NCBI GenBank assembly: GCA_007117785.1
Contig: SKFV01000142.1
Location: 1 to 46,555 of the forward strand
Source of the DNA: Pseudomonas sp.
GTDB taxonomy: Bacteria > Pseudomonadota > Gammaproteobacteria > Pseudomonadales > Pseudomonadaceae
Reading direction: 5' to 3'
DNA: 46,555 bases
In this document: piece after piece, positions 32,416-41,777 of the stretch
Numbering within the stretch: the stretch's first letter is position 1
Layout of the letters: the number at the start of each line of letters is the position of its first letter
Position numbers and translations under genes: made by a program
Notes under the pieces: generated by a model
Database searches by the model: none
What the model saw: the letters and a program-made list of their open reading frames with translations, nothing else
Told to the model about the DNA's origin: nothing

Positions 32416-34065
32416 CTACTGGGGAGGCCAGCGCATGATACGGTCTGCTGCCGGTAGCGCTGCGGTGTCATGGGCCAGCAGCAGGGCTGTGCGCCCGACC
32501 AGCCAGCGGTTTAGCATGTCTTTCAGTCGCTCACAACGGGCCATATCCAGTCCACTGAAGGGTTCATCCAGAATCACGACGGCAGGATTTTTCAGCAATA
32601 CCCGAGCCAGCGCCAGACGCCGGCCTTCCCCACCGGAAAATTCTTTGCCTCGTTCACCTACCCAGGTATCCAGCCCTGCTGGCAGCGCAATCACGGTATC
32701 AGCCAGTTCGACCAGCTCCAGTACCTGCCAGAGCTGATCATCAGTGGCATCCGGTGCGCCCAGGCGCAGGTTGACGGCAATACTGTCATGGAGCAGGTCC
32801 GTGGTTTGGGTCAGGTAGCCGAGGCGGTCGCGCCAGGCCTTGAGGTCCAGCTGGGTCAGCGGTTCGGAATTAACCAGCATGACACCGGCCTCTGGGTCCA
32901 TGCTGCGGGCAGCCAGGGCGGCGAGGGTTGACTTCCCGCAGCCGGAAGGGCCGACAACAGCCAGCCGTTCTGCCGGTTGGATCTGCAGTGACAGTCTGTG
33001 CAAGCCGGCATGGGGTACGCTGATATCCTGCCAACTGATTCCGGCTGCCAGTGGGCCGTCGGGCAGTTGCTTGTTATCAGTTATCAGGCTGCGAAGAGCC
33101 GTTTGCTGATTGAGACGGCCTGCTGCCGCGACTGTAGCGCCCCACTGGGCAAAGCCTGCAGGCAGCGTACTGAAGCTTTCATTCAGCGCCAGCAAGGCCA
33201 TGACAATCAGAATGACCACAGGGCCAGTGAGCAGCTGTGCTTGCCAGGCATGCAGCGCAAGCACCAGGCCGAGCAAGCTGATAGCAAGAACACTGGCCAG
33301 ATTGAGCGCTTGCAGCATACTGACGCGCCGTTGCCAGATCAGTTGTTCCTTGAGCAATTGCTCGCTGCGCTTTAGCAGCCGTTGCTGTTGTGTACCCAGT
33401 TGGCCTCCGGCGGTGAGCTCTCCCAAGCCCTGCAGCTGATCAACGCACTGGCTGCGCAGATCGTCCAGCTGACCAACCCGGCGCGCACTCAGTTGCCGGG
33501 TCCATTGGGCTGTGCCCCAGGTCATCAGGGTCAACAAACCCAGGCCCAGGCACAGGATCAGCACACCGAGCAGTGGCTGGAAAAGCGCAATCAGGCCGGC
33601 CACCACCAGAGTGCACAGCAAGGCGCCGAGCGCCGGCGCAATCAGTCGCAGGTAGAGATTGTCCAGGGTGTCAATATCCGCAGTCAGGCGGTTTAACCAC
33701 TGCGCTGCACGCAGGCTGGCCAGGCCATGTGCATCCAGCCGGGTCAGGGCGCGGTAATGCCGCACGCGCAATACGGCCAGCAGTTTGAGTACTGTGTTGT
33801 GGTTGAAGACCCGCTCGATATAGCGTGCCAGCGTTCGGGTAACGGCAAAAAAGCGAATCCCGCCGCCGGGTACATAGACATCGAAGGCCACCCGGGTACC
33901 GGCAGCCCACAGCATGGCGGTGACGCCGGTCGCGGTAATGAACCAGCCGGATAACGCCAACAGGCCAAGGCCGGCCAGCAGAGTCAGACTGATCAGGCCA
34001 ATGCCCAGCAGCATGCGTTGACGGTAGGGCCACATGGCAGCCAGCCAGGGTTGCAGCTCATACAT
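32416..34065 (-). CDS. cydC: Thiol reductant ABC exporter subunit CydC
   Basis: Half of the heterodimeric CydDC exporter that moves glutathione/cysteine to the periplasm and is needed to assemble bd-type quinol oxidases. 549 residues: six membrane helices in the first about 310 residues, with the family stretch LLALSGWFITATGVTAM, then an ABC domain with Walker A VVGPSGCGKST, signature FSGGEGRRLALARVLL and Walker B VVILDEPFSGLD followed by LLLAHD. The start overlaps the cydD stop by eight bases and has GGAGG seven bases upstream. Last gene of the cyd operon. Confidence 0.94.
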   Translation of the reverse strand: MYELQPWLAAMWPYRQRMLLGIGLISLTLLAGLGLLALSGWFITATGVTAMLWAAGTRVAFDVYVPGGGIRFFAVTRTLARYIERVFNHNTVLKLLAVLRVRHYRALTRLDAHGLASLRAAQWLNRLTADIDTLDNLYLRLIAPALGALLCTLVVAGLIALFQPLLGVLILCLGLGLLTLMTWGTAQWTRQLSARRVGQLDDLRSQCVDQLQGLGELTAGGQLGTQQQRLLKRSEQLLKEQLIWQRRVSMLQALNLASVLAISLLGLVLALHAWQAQLLTGPVVILIVMALLALNESFSTLPAGFAQWGATVAAAGRLNQQTALRSLITDNKQLPDGPLAAGISWQDISVPHAGLHRLSLQIQPAERLAVVGPSGCGKSTLAALAARSMDPEAGVMLVNSEPLTQLDLKAWRDRLGYLTQTTDLLHDSIAVNLRLGAPDATDDQLWQVLELVELADTVIALPAGLDTWVGERGKEFSGGEGRRLALARVLLKNPAVVILDEPFSGLDMARCERLKDMLNRWLVGRTALLLAHDTAALPAADRIMRWPPQ

Positions 34066-35737
34066 GGTGCAAGCCTCCGTCCCGCAGGATCATATGGTGG
34101 TCTGCCAGCGTCTGCACTGCAGGATGATGGCTGACGATGATCAGGGTGCGGCCAGCAGCCCGCAAGTCGGCCAGAGCGTTCAAAACGGCCTGCTCGTTCT
34201 CGCTATCCAGCCCGGCGGTAGGCTCGTCCAGCAAAACAAGGTCTGCCGGGCTCAACCAGATGCGTGCCAGTGCCAGACGACGGGCCTGGCCACCAGATAG
34301 CCCTCGGCCTGCTTCGCCCAGTGGTGAATTCAGGTCGCGGCCGGAGCGCAGTAACTCCTTGTCCAACCCGACCTTGGTCAGGGCGGCATGCATGTCGGCT
34401 GCACTGGCATTGGGCGCCAATTGCTGAAGATTGTCTGCCCAGCTTCCGCTGACCAGCCAGGAGGTCTGGCCCAGCCAAGCGATGGGCTGCTGCCCGGGCG
34501 GCTGGGCAAAGATCTGTATCTGGCCTTGCCGCGGCTGGATAAAACCGGCCAGGCAATGCAACAGGGATGACTTGCCGCCGCCACTGGGCCCGCTGATCAG
34601 GAGGACCTGCCCCCGTTTCAAAATCAGGTCAAGCTGGTCCAGCAACGGGCCACGCCCCGGGTAGTCCAGGCTCAGTGCGGTTACCTGAACGGCGTCCGGG
34701 TCGCCAGGCAGGGTGCTGGCCTGAGGGGCCGGTGCGTCATTGACGGATTGCTGCCAGTCGGCGAGTTGGTCGGCGGCCCCCAGGGCTGCGGCGCGATCGT
34801 GGTAAAACTGCGCCAGGCTCCGCAGGGGCTGAAAAAATTCCGGGGCCAGCAGCAACACAAAGAGGCCGCTGAACAGCGTCAGTGCACTGGAGGGACCATA
34901 GTCGATATAGCCGAGCAAGCCAAAGCCGATATACATGGCCACTACGGCAATGGCTACCGAAGCAAAGAACTCCAGTACCGCCGAAGACAGAAAGGCGACT
35001 TTCAGTGTCGCCATGCTCAGTTGGCGATAGCCTTCGGTATGTTGGTGGACACTGCCAATGGTGGCCTGCTGCTGACCAAACAGTTGCAAGGTGGTGAGGT
35101 TGCGAACGCGGTCGAGAAAATGGCCGGCCAGGCGTCCGGCCTGGATGACGTGGCGCTGGCTGATCTGCTCGGCGCGCATACCGACCAGTGCCATGAACAA
35201 GGGAATCAGCGGGGCGCTGAGTAACAGAAAGAGTGCCGCCAGCCAGTCGAGCCAGACAACGACGGCCAGAATCAGCAGTGGCTGCAGAATAGCCAGCCAT
35301 TGCTGAGGCAGGTAACGGGCATAATAACCATCCATGGCATCCACTTGCTCGAGCCACTGATTGGCCAGACTGGCGCTGGATATGCCGGCCAGTTTCACCG
35401 GTCCGAGAGTGGCCCAGTGCCGGTTCAGATCACCGCGCATGCTCTGACGCACACGGCAGCTGGCCTGTTGGGCGGCGAGCTCCTGACCCAGCAGGGCAAG
35501 GCTGCGCAGCCCAACAGCCGCCGCCATGGCGACCAGTGCTGGCCAGGTAGCAGCCAGCGGTTGTCCATCAATCAGCATGGCCTGGGCCAGCCAGGCCAGC
35601 AGTCCCATCTGGGTGATCACCGCCAGTGCCTGCAGGCAACCGGCGGCAACGCTGATGCTGATCCATCGCTGCACCGGCCGCTGGTAGTGTTGCAGCCAGC
35701 GTCGGCTGATGGCTTTGCGCTCAGTGATAGCCTTCAC
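34058..35737 (-). CDS. cydD: Thiol reductant ABC exporter subunit CydD
   Basis: Partner of CydC in the cytochrome bd assembly exporter. About 559 residues: an N-terminal membrane domain (VALRSL-like AAVGLRSLALLGQELAAQQA, LPQQWLAILQPLLILAVVVW, LRSLAQFYHDRAAA) and a C-terminal ABC domain with Walker A ISGPSGGGKSSLLHCLAGF, signature LSGGQARRLALARIWL and Walker B LVLLDEPTAGLD. The gene has no ATG near its start. GTG at 35737 is chosen because AAGG lies nine bases before it; GTG 35743 is three bases from that site. Either way it overlaps the cydB end, so the two are translationally coupled. Confidence 0.92.
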   Translation of the reverse strand: MKAITERKAISRRWLQHYQRPVQRWISISVAAGCLQALAVITQMGLLAWLAQAMLIDGQPLAATWPALVAMAAAVGLRSLALLGQELAAQQASCRVRQSMRGDLNRHWATLGPVKLAGISSASLANQWLEQVDAMDGYYARYLPQQWLAILQPLLILAVVVWLDWLAALFLLLSAPLIPLFMALVGMRAEQISQRHVIQAGRLAGHFLDRVRNLTTLQLFGQQQATIGSVHQHTEGYRQLSMATLKVAFLSSAVLEFFASVAIAVVAMYIGFGLLGYIDYGPSSALTLFSGLFVLLLAPEFFQPLRSLAQFYHDRAAALGAADQLADWQQSVNDAPAPQASTLPGDPDAVQVTALSLDYPGRGPLLDQLDLILKRGQVLLISGPSGGGKSSLLHCLAGFIQPRQGQIQIFAQPPGQQPIAWLGQTSWLVSGSWADNLQQLAPNASAADMHAALTKVGLDKELLRSGRDLNSPLGEAGRGLSGGQARRLALARIWLSPADLVLLDEPTAGLDSENEQAVLNALADLRAAGRTLIIVSHHPAVQTLADHHMILRDGGLHHV

Positions 35738-36722
35738 CAACACGTACCTTGCCGCGGAACACCCAATAGGTCCAGGCGGTATAGGTCAGCACGATAGGGA
35801 TCACGAACAGTACCCCGAGGAGCAGGAAAAGCTGTGACTCCGGCGCGGACGCAGCATCCCAGAGAGTGTGGTTCGGTGGTACGACATAGGGCCACTTGGT
35901 GAACAGCAGACCCAGATAGGTAAAGGCGAACAGCCCGAGTGTGGCCACAAATGGCATGGCTTCCTGTTGCTTGCGCAGACTACGGAAGATCAGCCAGGCG
36001 CAGAGGCCAGCAAGGACCGGGAAAATCCAGATAACGCGAACAGCCGAGAACCAGCGTTCGTAGGCATAGGCGTCAACGGTTGGCGTCCACAGGCTGATAA
36101 TGACAAAGACACAGAGCACCGCTGCCAGCAGGCGTGGCGCCAGTTGGCGGGCCCAGGCCTGAATATAGCCCTCGGTTTTCAGGATCAGCCAGTTGCAGCC
36201 CAGCAGCGCGTAGCCGGCCAGCAGACCCAGTCCGGTGAGTACGCTGAAAGGGGTCAACCAGTCCAACGGTCCGCCGACAAACACTTTACCCTCAGTGGCA
36301 AAGCCCTGGATGTAGGCGCCAACCACGGCGCCCTGGGCAAAGGCGGCAACAATCGACCCACCGGCAAAGGCCCAGTTCCACAGGTAGCGTGAACTGCGCG
36401 CCTTGAAGCGGAATTCGAAGGCCACGCCACGGAAGATCAGTCCGGCCAACAGCAAGAATACGCCGATATACAGGGCCGGCAGCAACACCGAATACACCAG
36501 CGGGAAGGCGCCCAGCAGCCCGGCACCACCCAGCACCAGCCAGGTTTCGTTACCATCCCATACCGGTGCTACCGAGTTCATCATCACATCGCGTGCCGGC
36601 TCGTCTGGAGCAAAGGGAAACAGGATCCCGACACCGAGGTCGAAGCCGTCCATGAGGACATACATCATCACGCCAAAGGCGATGATGACGGCCCAGATCA
36701 ATGACAGATCAAAGGTATCCAT
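35721..36722 (-). CDS. cydB: Cytochrome bd-type quinol oxidase subunit II
   Basis: Membrane subunit pairing with CydA to oxidise quinol and reduce O2 to water. 333 residues with about eight helices. The N-terminus MDTFDLSLIWAVIIAFGVMM continues to YVLMDGFDLGVGILFPF, the UbiD-like hallmark of subunit II, then PVWDGNETWLVLGGAGLLGA and AYIQGFATEG. ATG at 36722 is behind GGAGG and one base past the cydA stop; the frame is open 21 codons further into cydA but unlike the family. Part of the cydABDC operon. Confidence 0.95.
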   Translation of the reverse strand: MDTFDLSLIWAVIIAFGVMMYVLMDGFDLGVGILFPFAPDEPARDVMMNSVAPVWDGNETWLVLGGAGLLGAFPLVYSVLLPALYIGVFLLLAGLIFRGVAFEFRFKARSSRYLWNWAFAGGSIVAAFAQGAVVGAYIQGFATEGKVFVGGPLDWLTPFSVLTGLGLLAGYALLGCNWLILKTEGYIQAWARQLAPRLLAAVLCVFVIISLWTPTVDAYAYERWFSAVRVIWIFPVLAGLCAWLIFRSLRKQQEAMPFVATLGLFAFTYLGLLFTKWPYVVPPNHTLWDAASAPESQLFLLLGVLFVIPIVLTYTAWTYWVFRGKVRVGEGYH

Positions 36723-36723
36723 T

Positions 36724-38121
36724 TCAGTGCCCTCCGTGTTCAAACTGGACTTGTGTGGCTGACATGGGTCGTGCCGGTCGTTCAAATACCGCGTCGGTGC
36801 GCGTGTCGCGCTCTTCCATACCGTCCTGCAGTACTCGCATCAGGTAATAGACGCCGGCACTGAATACCATGGCATAGACGGTGATATAGCCGATCAGGCT
36901 GAACAGCGCCATGCCACCGGTCAGTGAGGGTGTCAGCCCTTCAGCATGAGTCATGATGCCCTGAATCAGCCAGGGTGCCCGGCCCACTTCAGTGACAACC
37001 CAGCCTGCCAGTACCGCGATAAAAGGCGTGATACTCATTACCCGCAGGGTCTGCAGGAACCAGGAAGCCTGCCAATAGCGACCACCACGACGCAGCACCA
37101 CCCCGGCTACGCCGACCGCAATCATCACCAGGCCAATACCGACCATGACACGGAAGGCCCAGAACACAATCCACACGGGAGGTTGCTCCTCGATAGCGAC
37201 ATCGGTCACGCCGGGTACTTCGCCGTTCCAGTCATGGGTGAGAATAAAACTGGCCAGCTTGGGAATACCGATTTCAAAGCGGTTGGCCTGGGCTTCCTGG
37301 TCCGGCCAGGCAAACAGCAACAGCGGAACGCCTTCGGCGCGCTCCCAGTTACCCTCCATGGCGGCGACCTTGATTGGCTGATGCTCGAGGGTATTCAGTC
37401 CATGGAAGTCACCGACCACGGCTTGCACCGGCGCCAGCAGCAGAATCATCCACAGGCTGACTGACAGCGCCTTGCGATTGGCTTCGACTTCACGCTTGCG
37501 CAACAGGTACCAGGCACTGACACCGGCAACAACAAAGGCACCGGTGAGGAAAGATGCCAGGCCCATATGGGCAAAGCGGTAGTAGAACGAGGGGTTGAAC
37601 AGCGCCTGAGACCAGGAAGTGACATGAATGATGCCGTCCTGCAATTCGGTACCGACCGGTGTTTGCATCCAGCTGTTGGCCGACAGGATCCAGAAGGACG
37701 AGATAAAGGTACCCAGTGCCACCATGCAGGCAGCAAACAGGTGAACACCCGGTGGTACCTTGTCACGACCAAAGAGCAAGACACCCAGGAAGGCAGCTTC
37801 AAGGAAGAAGGCGGTGACCACCTCATAGCTCAGAACTGGTCCGAGGAAGTTGGCAGCCGCATAGGAGAAATTGCTCCAATTGGTGCCGAACTGGAAGGAC
37901 ATGACAATACCGGATACCACACCCATGCCGAAGACGACGGCAAACACCTGAGTCCAGAATTTGGACAGCCTTACCCATAGCGGGTTGGCTGTCTTGAAGT
38001 ACATACCCTCCAGAAAGGCGATAAAGGAGGCCAGCCCGATAGTAAATACCGGGAAAATGGCATGGAAGCAGACCACAAAGGCAAACTGCAGGCGCGAGAG
38101 AAAGAGCGGATCTAACTCCAT
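36724..38121 (-). CDS. cydA: Cytochrome bd-type quinol oxidase subunit I, short-Q-loop (CIO-like)
   Basis: Catalytic heme subunit. 465 residues with about nine helices. The probable distal heme ligand is His20 in VVCFHAIFPVFTIG, the proximal one is the His in YRFAHMG, and the Met/Glu region includes MGVVSGIVMSFQFGTNW. The GRxPW motif reads VGRAPWLIQG. The Q-loop region (GLNTLEHQPIKVAAMEGNW onward) lacks the long C-terminal insert of E. coli CydA. This and the length near 465 place it with short-Q-loop enzymes such as the cyanide-insensitive oxidase of pseudomonads (cioA). ATG at 38121 follows AGGAG; the longer frame to 38190 is not used. First gene of the operon. I saw no Anr/Fnr box upstream. 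Confidence 0.93.
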   Translation of the reverse strand: MELDPLFLSRLQFAFVVCFHAIFPVFTIGLASFIAFLEGMYFKTANPLWVRLSKFWTQVFAVVFGMGVVSGIVMSFQFGTNWSNFSYAAANFLGPVLSYEVVTAFFLEAAFLGVLLFGRDKVPPGVHLFAACMVALGTFISSFWILSANSWMQTPVGTELQDGIIHVTSWSQALFNPSFYYRFAHMGLASFLTGAFVVAGVSAWYLLRKREVEANRKALSVSLWMILLLAPVQAVVGDFHGLNTLEHQPIKVAAMEGNWERAEGVPLLLFAWPDQEAQANRFEIGIPKLASFILTHDWNGEVPGVTDVAIEEQPPVWIVFWAFRVMVGIGLVMIAVGVAGVVLRRGGRYWQASWFLQTLRVMSITPFIAVLAGWVVTEVGRAPWLIQGIMTHAEGLTPSLTGGMALFSLIGYITVYAMVFSAGVYYLMRVLQDGMEERDTRTDAVFERPARPMSATQVQFEHGGH

Positions 38122-38262
38122 GTTGACAACTCCTGTGGTTGTAACATTGGTAGTAAATGGCGGTGGCAGGGCGTAAGCCAGCATCGCCATCTGAACAATC
38201 CACAGTGTAGTCTTTTATACCGCCATGGGTATGTGGTCAGATGACGCACAAGCCTTGTCTGG

Positions 38263-39234
38263 TTATCCCGCCAGGTGCAACCCCAACCAGCCCAGATAAG
38301 CGACATAGACCAGCAGCAGGCAGCCGCCTTCCACCCGGTTGATGCGCCCGCCGCGCCCACGTCGACTGAGGGCAAACATCAGCAACGCTGCGGTCAGGGC
38401 AAACATCAGTACCCAGTCACGTTGCAGTACTTCGGGCTCCACCGACAGTGGGCTGATGGCCGCTGCGAGGCCGACCACGGCCAGGGTATTGAACAGCCCC
38501 GAGCCGATGATATTGCCCAGCACCAGGTCGTGTTCGTTCTTGCGCACTGCGGCGATGGCGGCGGCCAGTTCGGGCAGGGAGGTGCCGATGGCAACAATGG
38601 TCAGGCCGATAATCAGCTCGCTGACGCCGAGTGCGGTGGCGATTTCCACTGCTCCCCAGACCAGCATGCGCGAGCTGGCGACCAGCAACAGCAAGCCGAT
38701 CACCAACCAGGCAACCGCTTTGCCCAACGGCATCGGGTGGGCTTGCAGGGTGCTGTCGACTTCACCGATCAACACATCATCTCGGCCGCGGATGCCCTGC
38801 ACGATGGACCAGCCAAACAGGGCAAAGAAGGCCAGCAGCAAAATACCGGCATCCAGCCGGCTGAGCTGGCCATTGAGCAGCAGCGCGCCTGATAGCAGGG
38901 TAATGCCGAGCAGTATGGGCAGTTCCTTGCGCACGATCTGCGAGTGCAAGGCAATCGGGCTGAGCAGGGCCACCAGGCCGATGACCAGACCGATATTGGC
39001 GATATTGGAGCCATAGGCGTTGCCCAGCGCCAGGCTGGGGTTGCCCTGCAAGGCGGCCAGCGCCGAGACCATCAGCTCCGGGGCCGAGGTACCAAAGCCG
39101 ATGATCAGCATGCCGATCAGCAGGCTGGGCACACCCAGATGCTTTGCCGCGGCCGAGGCGCCGTCGATAAAACGATCGGCACTCCAGAACAGAACGATCA
39201 AACCCAGTATCAGGGCCAGCAGGGCAAGCAGCAT
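38263..39234 (-). CDS. Calcium/sodium antiporter (CaCA family, YrbG-like)
   Basis: 323-residue inner-membrane cation exchanger made of two inverted halves of about five helices. Each half has the alpha-repeat signature: GFGTSAPELMVSALAALQG in the first and AIGTSLPELAAAIAAVRKN in the second. Each is followed by a conserved Asn/Gly helix (NAYGSNIANIG and NIIGSGLFNTLAVVG). The acidic Glu of each GTSxPE is the expected ion ligand. The gene stands alone on the minus strand, 70 bp after the octaheme cytochrome gene, so a shared transcript is possible. The exchanged ion is assigned from the family only. Confidence 0.92.
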   Translation of the reverse strand: MLLALLALILGLIVLFWSADRFIDGASAAAKHLGVPSLLIGMLIIGFGTSAPELMVSALAALQGNPSLALGNAYGSNIANIGLVIGLVALLSPIALHSQIVRKELPILLGITLLSGALLLNGQLSRLDAGILLLAFFALFGWSIVQGIRGRDDVLIGEVDSTLQAHPMPLGKAVAWLVIGLLLLVASSRMLVWGAVEIATALGVSELIIGLTIVAIGTSLPELAAAIAAVRKNEHDLVLGNIIGSGLFNTLAVVGLAAAISPLSVEPEVLQRDWVLMFALTAALLMFALSRRGRGGRINRVEGGCLLLVYVAYLGWLGLHLAG

Positions 39235-39305
39235 GAGGTGTCTCGATCAGCAGGAAATCAGGCGGCCATTATCAGTGAAAGCAGGCTCCGGCAACAGGGG
39301 GTGCA

Positions 39306-41654
39306 TCAGTTATCGAGCTGCTGCAGCAAGCGTTGAGCAGCCGTATGCTGCGGCCATTGCTGCAACAGCTGCTCGGCGTAGTCGCGCGCTGCTGCGCCCT
39401 GGCCGTGGCGGGCACTGAAACTGGCTGCGGCCCAGAGCAAGTCGGGGTCATAGGGGCTGTATTGCAGCCCGTGCGCGAGCAGCTCCAGGGCGCGTTGCGG
39501 GTCGCTGGGTTCGGTGGCGACTGCCAGCACATAGGCCATGCGTGGGTCATCCGGGCGCAAGCTGAACGCTTGCTGCAGATGGGCCAGGGCACTGTCCGTT
39601 TGCTGCTGGCGCACCAGGCTGAGCCCCAGGGCGTAATGCAGTAAGCCATCATCCGGGTTGAGCGTCAGGCCCTCTTGCAGCAGGCGTTGGGCGGCTGCTT
39701 CACGGCCTTGGGCACGCAACAGGTCGGCCAGATTGAGGCGGCTGGCACTGTGTTGCTCGTCGCGTGTCAGCGCCTGATCCCAGAGGCTTTCCGCTTCACC
39801 GGCACGGCCCTGGTTGAGGCGCAACAGGGCTGACTGGTTGAGCGCATCGGCGCGGTCGGCATTCAGCGCCAGCTCGGCCTCGAAATCAGCCAGGGCGCGG
39901 GCAAAGTCATCGGCATAGGGCGCGGGAACCGGGCTGCCGGACAGCAGCCGGGCAGCAGCGCTGCGCAGGCTGCGCTCAGTGTCGCGCAGCAGCGGCAACA
40001 GCGCCTGACGCTGATCGGGGCTGACCCGTTCAAAGGCCTGCAGGCTGCCCAGGCGCACCAGTGGGTCGCTGTCGGCCAGGCCGGCGCGCAAGGTGTCGAT
40101 GCTCTGCGCATCGGGGTCGAGCCGGGTAGCGGCACTGCCACGGATAATCGCCGGTTGCTCGTCGGCCGCCAGCAGCTCGGCCAGGGCCTGTTGCACGTCC
40201 ATTGCCCCGTGGCGTTGACCGGCATCGGCGGCGGCGAAGACATCGGCAAAATGCGCGTCTTGCCAGCGGCCGTCGGGATACCAGTCGGCGACGGCGTCCG
40301 CCGCCCAGCTATGGGTCTGATCCTGATGGCAACTGACACAGGCGTTGGGGGTATCCAGACGCAGCGAGCGGTGCGGGTCGGGAATGCCGAACTGATGATC
40401 GCGGCGCGGGTCGACGACCATATAGGTGGTCTGCGGCATGTGGCAGTTGACGCACTTGGCTCCGCTACTGCCGGCGGGATGGAAGTGGTGACTGGGCTGG
40501 TCGAAATGCCCGGCATTGTGGCAGCTGGCGCACAGGGTATTGCCGTCGGCGCGCAGTTGCTGGCTGTGTGGTTCGTGGCAGTCGCTACAGGTAACACCCG
40601 CGGCGTGCATCTTGCTCTGGGCAAAGGAGGCGCTGATAAACACCTCTTCGCGCTGTTGGCCGTCCGGGTAATACAGGGGATCGGTCAGCAGTGCAGGACG
40701 GTAATGATCGAAAAAACTGTTGCCGGCCTGAAAGCCCTCGCTGACCTGGCTGCGCAGTGAATGGCACTGGGCGCAGAGCATCTGCTCCTTATGCACCGCC
40801 GTGGGTTGGCTCGGGCTGGCGGTCACGGCTTCGAGCTGGAAATACCAGTCCAGCCCCTGGCGCTGGTCCAGTTGCAGGGTCAGGCCATAGGCCTCCAGTT
40901 CATCGGCACCAGCGGCCCAACGCAGGTGCTCGCTGCCGGGACCGTGGCAGGCTTCACAGCCCACGCCCAGTTCCGCCCAGCTGGGCTGGAAGCTGTCGCT
41001 GGCCGCGTCATAACCCTTGCGGTAGTCGGTCACGTGGCAGTCGGCGCACATGAAATTCCAGTTCTGGCTGGGTCGGGTCCAGTGCAGTGGGTCTGCATGG
41101 GTCACGGCTTCATCCGGGTAGATATGCAACCAGCCTTGACCGCCCTGCTCTGCCGGTCGGGAATCCCAGGCCACGGACAGCGCCTGCAGGCGGCCGTCGC
41201 CCAGATCCAGCAGGTATTGCTGCAGGGGATCAACCCCGAAAGTGTATTGCACCGGATAGTCCTGCAGCTGCCCATCCGGGCCATCGGTGCGCACAATAAA
41301 GTCATCACCGCTACGGGAAAACTGCGTGGTAACGCCCTGGTAGTCGAACGCGGTGGCGGCAAAGTCGCCCACTACCGTGGCCGGGCTGGCGGGTGTCATT
41401 GCCTTGGCATGCTGGGAGGTCTGCCAATGGTCGAAGGCGGTCTGGTGGCATTCAACACATACCTGGCTGCCGACAAAGCTGGCCACGGCGGGCGCTGCTG
41501 TGTAAGGGCTTGGTAGTGCTGGCTGACGGCTGTCTAACGGACCGACCGGGCCGACGGGCACCGCTTGCTGGCCGGCAGACCAATACAGCACCAGCGCCAG
41601 ACAGAGCAGGGCCAGCGCCGGAAGCAACCATAAATAACGCAGCCGTTGAGCCAT
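39306..41654 (-). CDS. Octaheme c-type cytochrome fused to HEAT and TPR repeats
   Basis: 782-residue periplasmic or membrane-anchored electron-transfer protein. A single N-terminal helix (LWLLPALALLCLALVLYW, residues about 8-25) anchors it or is cleaved. Eight CxxCH heme-binding motifs lie at about residues 66, 203, 233, 294, 356, 375, 401 and 439, in a cytochrome c554/c3-like module; HYDR-like HFHPAGSSGAKCVNCHMP is typical of the NrfA/c554 group. Residues about 520-590 look like HEAT-type helices (SDPLVRLGSLQAF), and about 600-780 are TPR repeats ending in AAQRLLQQLDN. A protein-interaction scaffold therefore follows the heme wire. The electron partners and the substrate, if any, are unknown; neighbours give no hint beyond the nearby quinol oxidase. 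Confidence 0.9.
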   Translation of the reverse strand: MAQRLRYLWLLPALALLCLALVLYWSAGQQAVPVGPVGPLDSRQPALPSPYTAAPAVASFVGSQVCVECHQTAFDHWQTSQHAKAMTPASPATVVGDFAATAFDYQGVTTQFSRSGDDFIVRTDGPDGQLQDYPVQYTFGVDPLQQYLLDLGDGRLQALSVAWDSRPAEQGGQGWLHIYPDEAVTHADPLHWTRPSQNWNFMCADCHVTDYRKGYDAASDSFQPSWAELGVGCEACHGPGSEHLRWAAGADELEAYGLTLQLDQRQGLDWYFQLEAVTASPSQPTAVHKEQMLCAQCHSLRSQVSEGFQAGNSFFDHYRPALLTDPLYYPDGQQREEVFISASFAQSKMHAAGVTCSDCHEPHSQQLRADGNTLCASCHNAGHFDQPSHHFHPAGSSGAKCVNCHMPQTTYMVVDPRRDHQFGIPDPHRSLRLDTPNACVSCHQDQTHSWAADAVADWYPDGRWQDAHFADVFAAADAGQRHGAMDVQQALAELLAADEQPAIIRGSAATRLDPDAQSIDTLRAGLADSDPLVRLGSLQAFERVSPDQRQALLPLLRDTERSLRSAAARLLSGSPVPAPYADDFARALADFEAELALNADRADALNQSALLRLNQGRAGEAESLWDQALTRDEQHSASRLNLADLLRAQGREAAAQRLLQEGLTLNPDDGLLHYALGLSLVRQQQTDSALAHLQQAFSLRPDDPRMAYVLAVATEPSDPQRALELLAHGLQYSPYDPDLLWAAASFSARHGQGAAARDYAEQLLQQWPQHTAAQRLLQQLDN

Positions 41655-41739
41655 GAGTCAGTGCCGGGTTGTTGTTATGGGTTATGGCTGCATGCTGAGC
41701 CCTGGGCGCAATCACGTCCAGCTTGTTGGCAATAAAGCT

Positions 41740-41762
41740 GCGCAGGCGGGCAAGGCCTGCGC
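41740..41762 (-). terminator. Probable terminator of the acyl-CoA synthetase gene
   Basis: GCGCAGGC (41740-41747) and GCCTGCGC (41755-41762) form an 8-bp stem with a 7-nt loop, about 16 bases past the stop. On the minus strand the stem is followed by AGCTTTATT, a weak T-rich tail. Confidence 0.65.
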
Positions 41763-41777
41763 GGGGGGATAAAATAC

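Noticed and set aside
38122..38262. Anr/Fnr box upstream of cydA
   Set aside because: No TTGAT-N4-ATCAA-like palindrome could be found by eye, so oxygen control cannot be claimed from this sequence.
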